Source of the DNA: an uncultured Dorea sp.
GTDB lineage: Bacteria; Bacillota; Clostridia; Lachnospirales; Lachnospiraceae
Length of the DNA stretch: 14,270 bases
Assembly (NCBI GenBank): GCA_948844705.1
Contig: CAQNVT010000036.1
Span: 1-14,270 of the forward strand
Reading direction: 5' to 3'
The position numbers and the translations under genes were made by a program. The notes under the pieces are model-generated. The model was not told the origin of the DNA, did not search any database, and was given only the letters and a program-made list of their open reading frames with translations. This document shows, piece by piece, positions 13,465 to 14,270 of this stretch. Within the stretch, counting starts at the first letter, position 1, and each line of letters opens with the position of its first letter.

Positions 13465-14221
13465 CTCCACTGCCTCCATTTAACCAGTTCTTAATCAACT
13501 GGGCAGATATCTCCGGATTCTGCTCTGCGAACTCCCGAATGCTCTTCTTAAGCGCCATACCTCTGTCATTCTTAATCTCCTGAAGCTCTTCATTAAGATT
13601 AAATTCCGGAACCTCTTCCTCTTCTCCGTCCACTGCCAGTATCGCAGGTCCTTCTGTATTCAGAAGCTCTTCCTCTTCTTCCGCTTCCTTCTTACGTTTT
13701 CTTGCGATAAGCAGTATCACAAGACCGATCAGCACTGCCAGAAGCACTGCGCCCGCAATAAATACCCAGAGCGGAATGGTCTCTAAAATCCGTGTAAAGG
13801 CGTTTCCTTCCTGGCCGCCCTCATCCTCTGTGCTGTCGCTGAACGGCGCGCTTACGATCGCGATCTTATCTCTCTGGTCCGACGCCGCTATACCCGCCGC
13901 ATTTCCTACCAATGCGAGCAGCTGGCTCTCTCTTAAGCTTCCGAATCCCTCGCCGTTTATCGCCACAGAGACAGTAAGGTCATCAAGCGCTCCCGGCGTT
14001 ACCTGCCCCTGTTCCTTTATCTGATTCACCAGATATTCTCTGGAAATACTCTCACTGTACGCCCCCTCGGCATCCGTGTCGCTGTCCGTATTATATTCGG
14101 CCGTATCCGCGTTTGTCTCCGCACCTGCAACGCCGCCGGCAGTATCGCCGCCGCCGGCACGCTCAATATAGCGCTCTTCCTCGCTGACAATTCCCTTATA
14201 TCCCCCTTCATGTCCTGCATT
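13451..14221 (-). CDS. fliF: Flagellar M-ring protein FliF, C-terminal fragment (5' truncated)
   Basis: FliF forms the MS-ring in the membrane. The frame from 14221 to the TAA at 13451 (256 residues) covers only the C-terminal half. It has a Gly/Asp/Thr-rich periplasmic loop (GIVSEEERYIERAGG, GVAGAETNADTAEYNTDSDT), the strand NQIKEQGQV...LDDLTVSVAINGEG, and the second membrane helix IPLWVFIAGAVLLAVLIGLV. A basic/acidic cytoplasmic tail follows, ending KKSIREFAEQNPEISAQLIK-NWLNGG, the FliG-binding signature. Family length is about 530. In this frame a TGA at 14224-14222 blocks reading upstream, and no M-ring sequence is seen in any frame between 14224 and 14270. So the gene is broken, recombined or mis-joined near the window end. 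A GTG at 14029 is in frame but is unlikely to be a real start. Confidence 0.85.
   Translation of the reverse strand, partial: NAGHEGGYKGIVSEEERYIERAGGGDTAGGVAGAETNADTAEYNTDSDTDAEGAYSESISREYLVNQIKEQGQVTPGALDDLTVSVAINGEGFGSLRESQLLALVGNAAGIAASDQRDKIAIVSAPFSDSTEDEGGQEGNAFTRILETIPLWVFIAGAVLLAVLIGLVILLIARKRKKEAEEEEELLNTEGPAILAVDGEEEEVPEFNLNEELQEIKNDRGMALKKSIREFAEQNPEISAQLIKNWLNGGSGDGTN
13473..13477 (-). promoter_or_regulatory. Ribosome binding site of fliG (decides start)
   Basis: GGAGG, 8 bases before the ATG at 13464 and inside the last codons of fliF. Its first G is the G of the alternative ATG at 13479, which therefore cannot use it. Confidence 0.7.
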
Positions 14222-14268
14222 TCACCCTTCATGTCCTGCATTTCTGACAAAATAAGATCTAGTTTTTC
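14026..14268 (-). CDS. Reading frame entering from the right edge with coiled-coil heptads (unidentified, partial)
   Basis: This is the only minus-strand frame open to the right edge. It begins EKLDLILSEMQDMKG, then EMQDMKG, DIRELSAR: consecutive 7-residue units with hydrophobic residues at a/d positions, as in the C-terminal coiled coils of many Firmicutes proteins of unknown role. After about residue 28 the frame is simply fliF read in the wrong phase (Arg/Pro/Ala-rich) and runs to a stop at 14026, so that part is probably meaningless. I take the first part as the end of a different gene joined to fliF. I do not recognise the gene, and the true 3' boundary of its sequence cannot be placed more precisely than about 14180-14220. 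Confidence 0.4.
   Translation of the reverse strand, partial: EKLDLILSEMQDMKGEMQDMKGDIRELSARKSAILSVPAAAILPAALQVRRQTRIRPNIIRTATRMPRGRTVRVFPENIW
14204..14246 (-). repeat. 21-bp tandem duplication at the fliF break
   Basis: In minus sense ATGCAGGACATGAAGGG occurs twice, 21 bases apart (first copy starting about 14241, second at 14220). The period equals seven codons, one heptad of the coiled coil read in the edge-open frame. In the fliF frame the first copy ends in TGA while the second reads through. Confidence 0.85.
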
Positions 14269-14270
14269 AC

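Noticed and set aside
13465..13479. Upstream fliG start at 13479
   Set aside because: It would use an ATG that overlaps the only good GGAGG site; starting at 13464 gives correct spacing and the family's usual length.
14027..14029. GTG at 14029 as a true start for a short FliF
   Set aside because: There is no ribosome binding site. The residues upstream in the same frame still look like FliF loop sequence, so this is an internal valine codon.

Overview
The window is one continuous piece of a flagellar/chemotaxis (fla/che) operon. Every credible gene lies on the minus strand, so transcription runs from the right edge to the left edge. Gene content (fliY instead of a short fliN, flbD/swrD, the TIGR02530-type 'flagellar operon protein', fliO/fliZ, short flgD) and protein sequences point to a Gram-positive Clostridia member. 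Lachnospiraceae is my best guess from general resemblance; I could not run a search.

In transcription order: a 5'-truncated fliF (M-ring, about 14221-13451), fliG (switch), fliH, fliI and fliJ (export ATPase complex), fliK (hook-length ruler), flgD (hook cap), a small flagellar operon protein, flgE (hook), flbD/swrD, motA and motB (stator), fliM (switch/CheY docking), cheY, flgC (proximal rod), fliY (switch/CheY-P phosphatase), fliO, and fliP (export gate, cut by the left edge). Genes are tightly packed: fliF/fliG, fliG/fliH and fliI/fliJ overlap, and most others are 6-45 bases apart. No stretch over 300 bases lacks a gene. The four longest gaps are flgE-flbD (113 bases), flg operon protein-flgE (89), fliM-cheY (76) and fliJ-fliK (62). 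Each holds an inverted repeat, and none of these has a U-tract typical of an intrinsic terminator. I see no convincing promoter, RNA gene, insertion sequence or CRISPR array.

Together the genes build the rod, M-ring, C-ring, export apparatus and hook, supply the stator, and connect the switch to chemotaxis through CheY, FliM and FliY. Most of the window is an ordinary operon. The unusual points are: (1) at the right edge the fliF frame is closed by a stop and the only open frame encodes heptad repeats, so fliF looks truncated or joined to another gene; (2) FliY lacks the usual N-terminal LSQxEIDALL-type peptide but carries two copies of such a motif in a repeat-rich internal linker; (3) flgC sits between cheY and fliY; (4) fliL is missing from its usual place before fliM, where motAB sits; (5) tandem long hairpins separate flgE from flbD; (6) the FliG EHPQ motif reads ERAQ.
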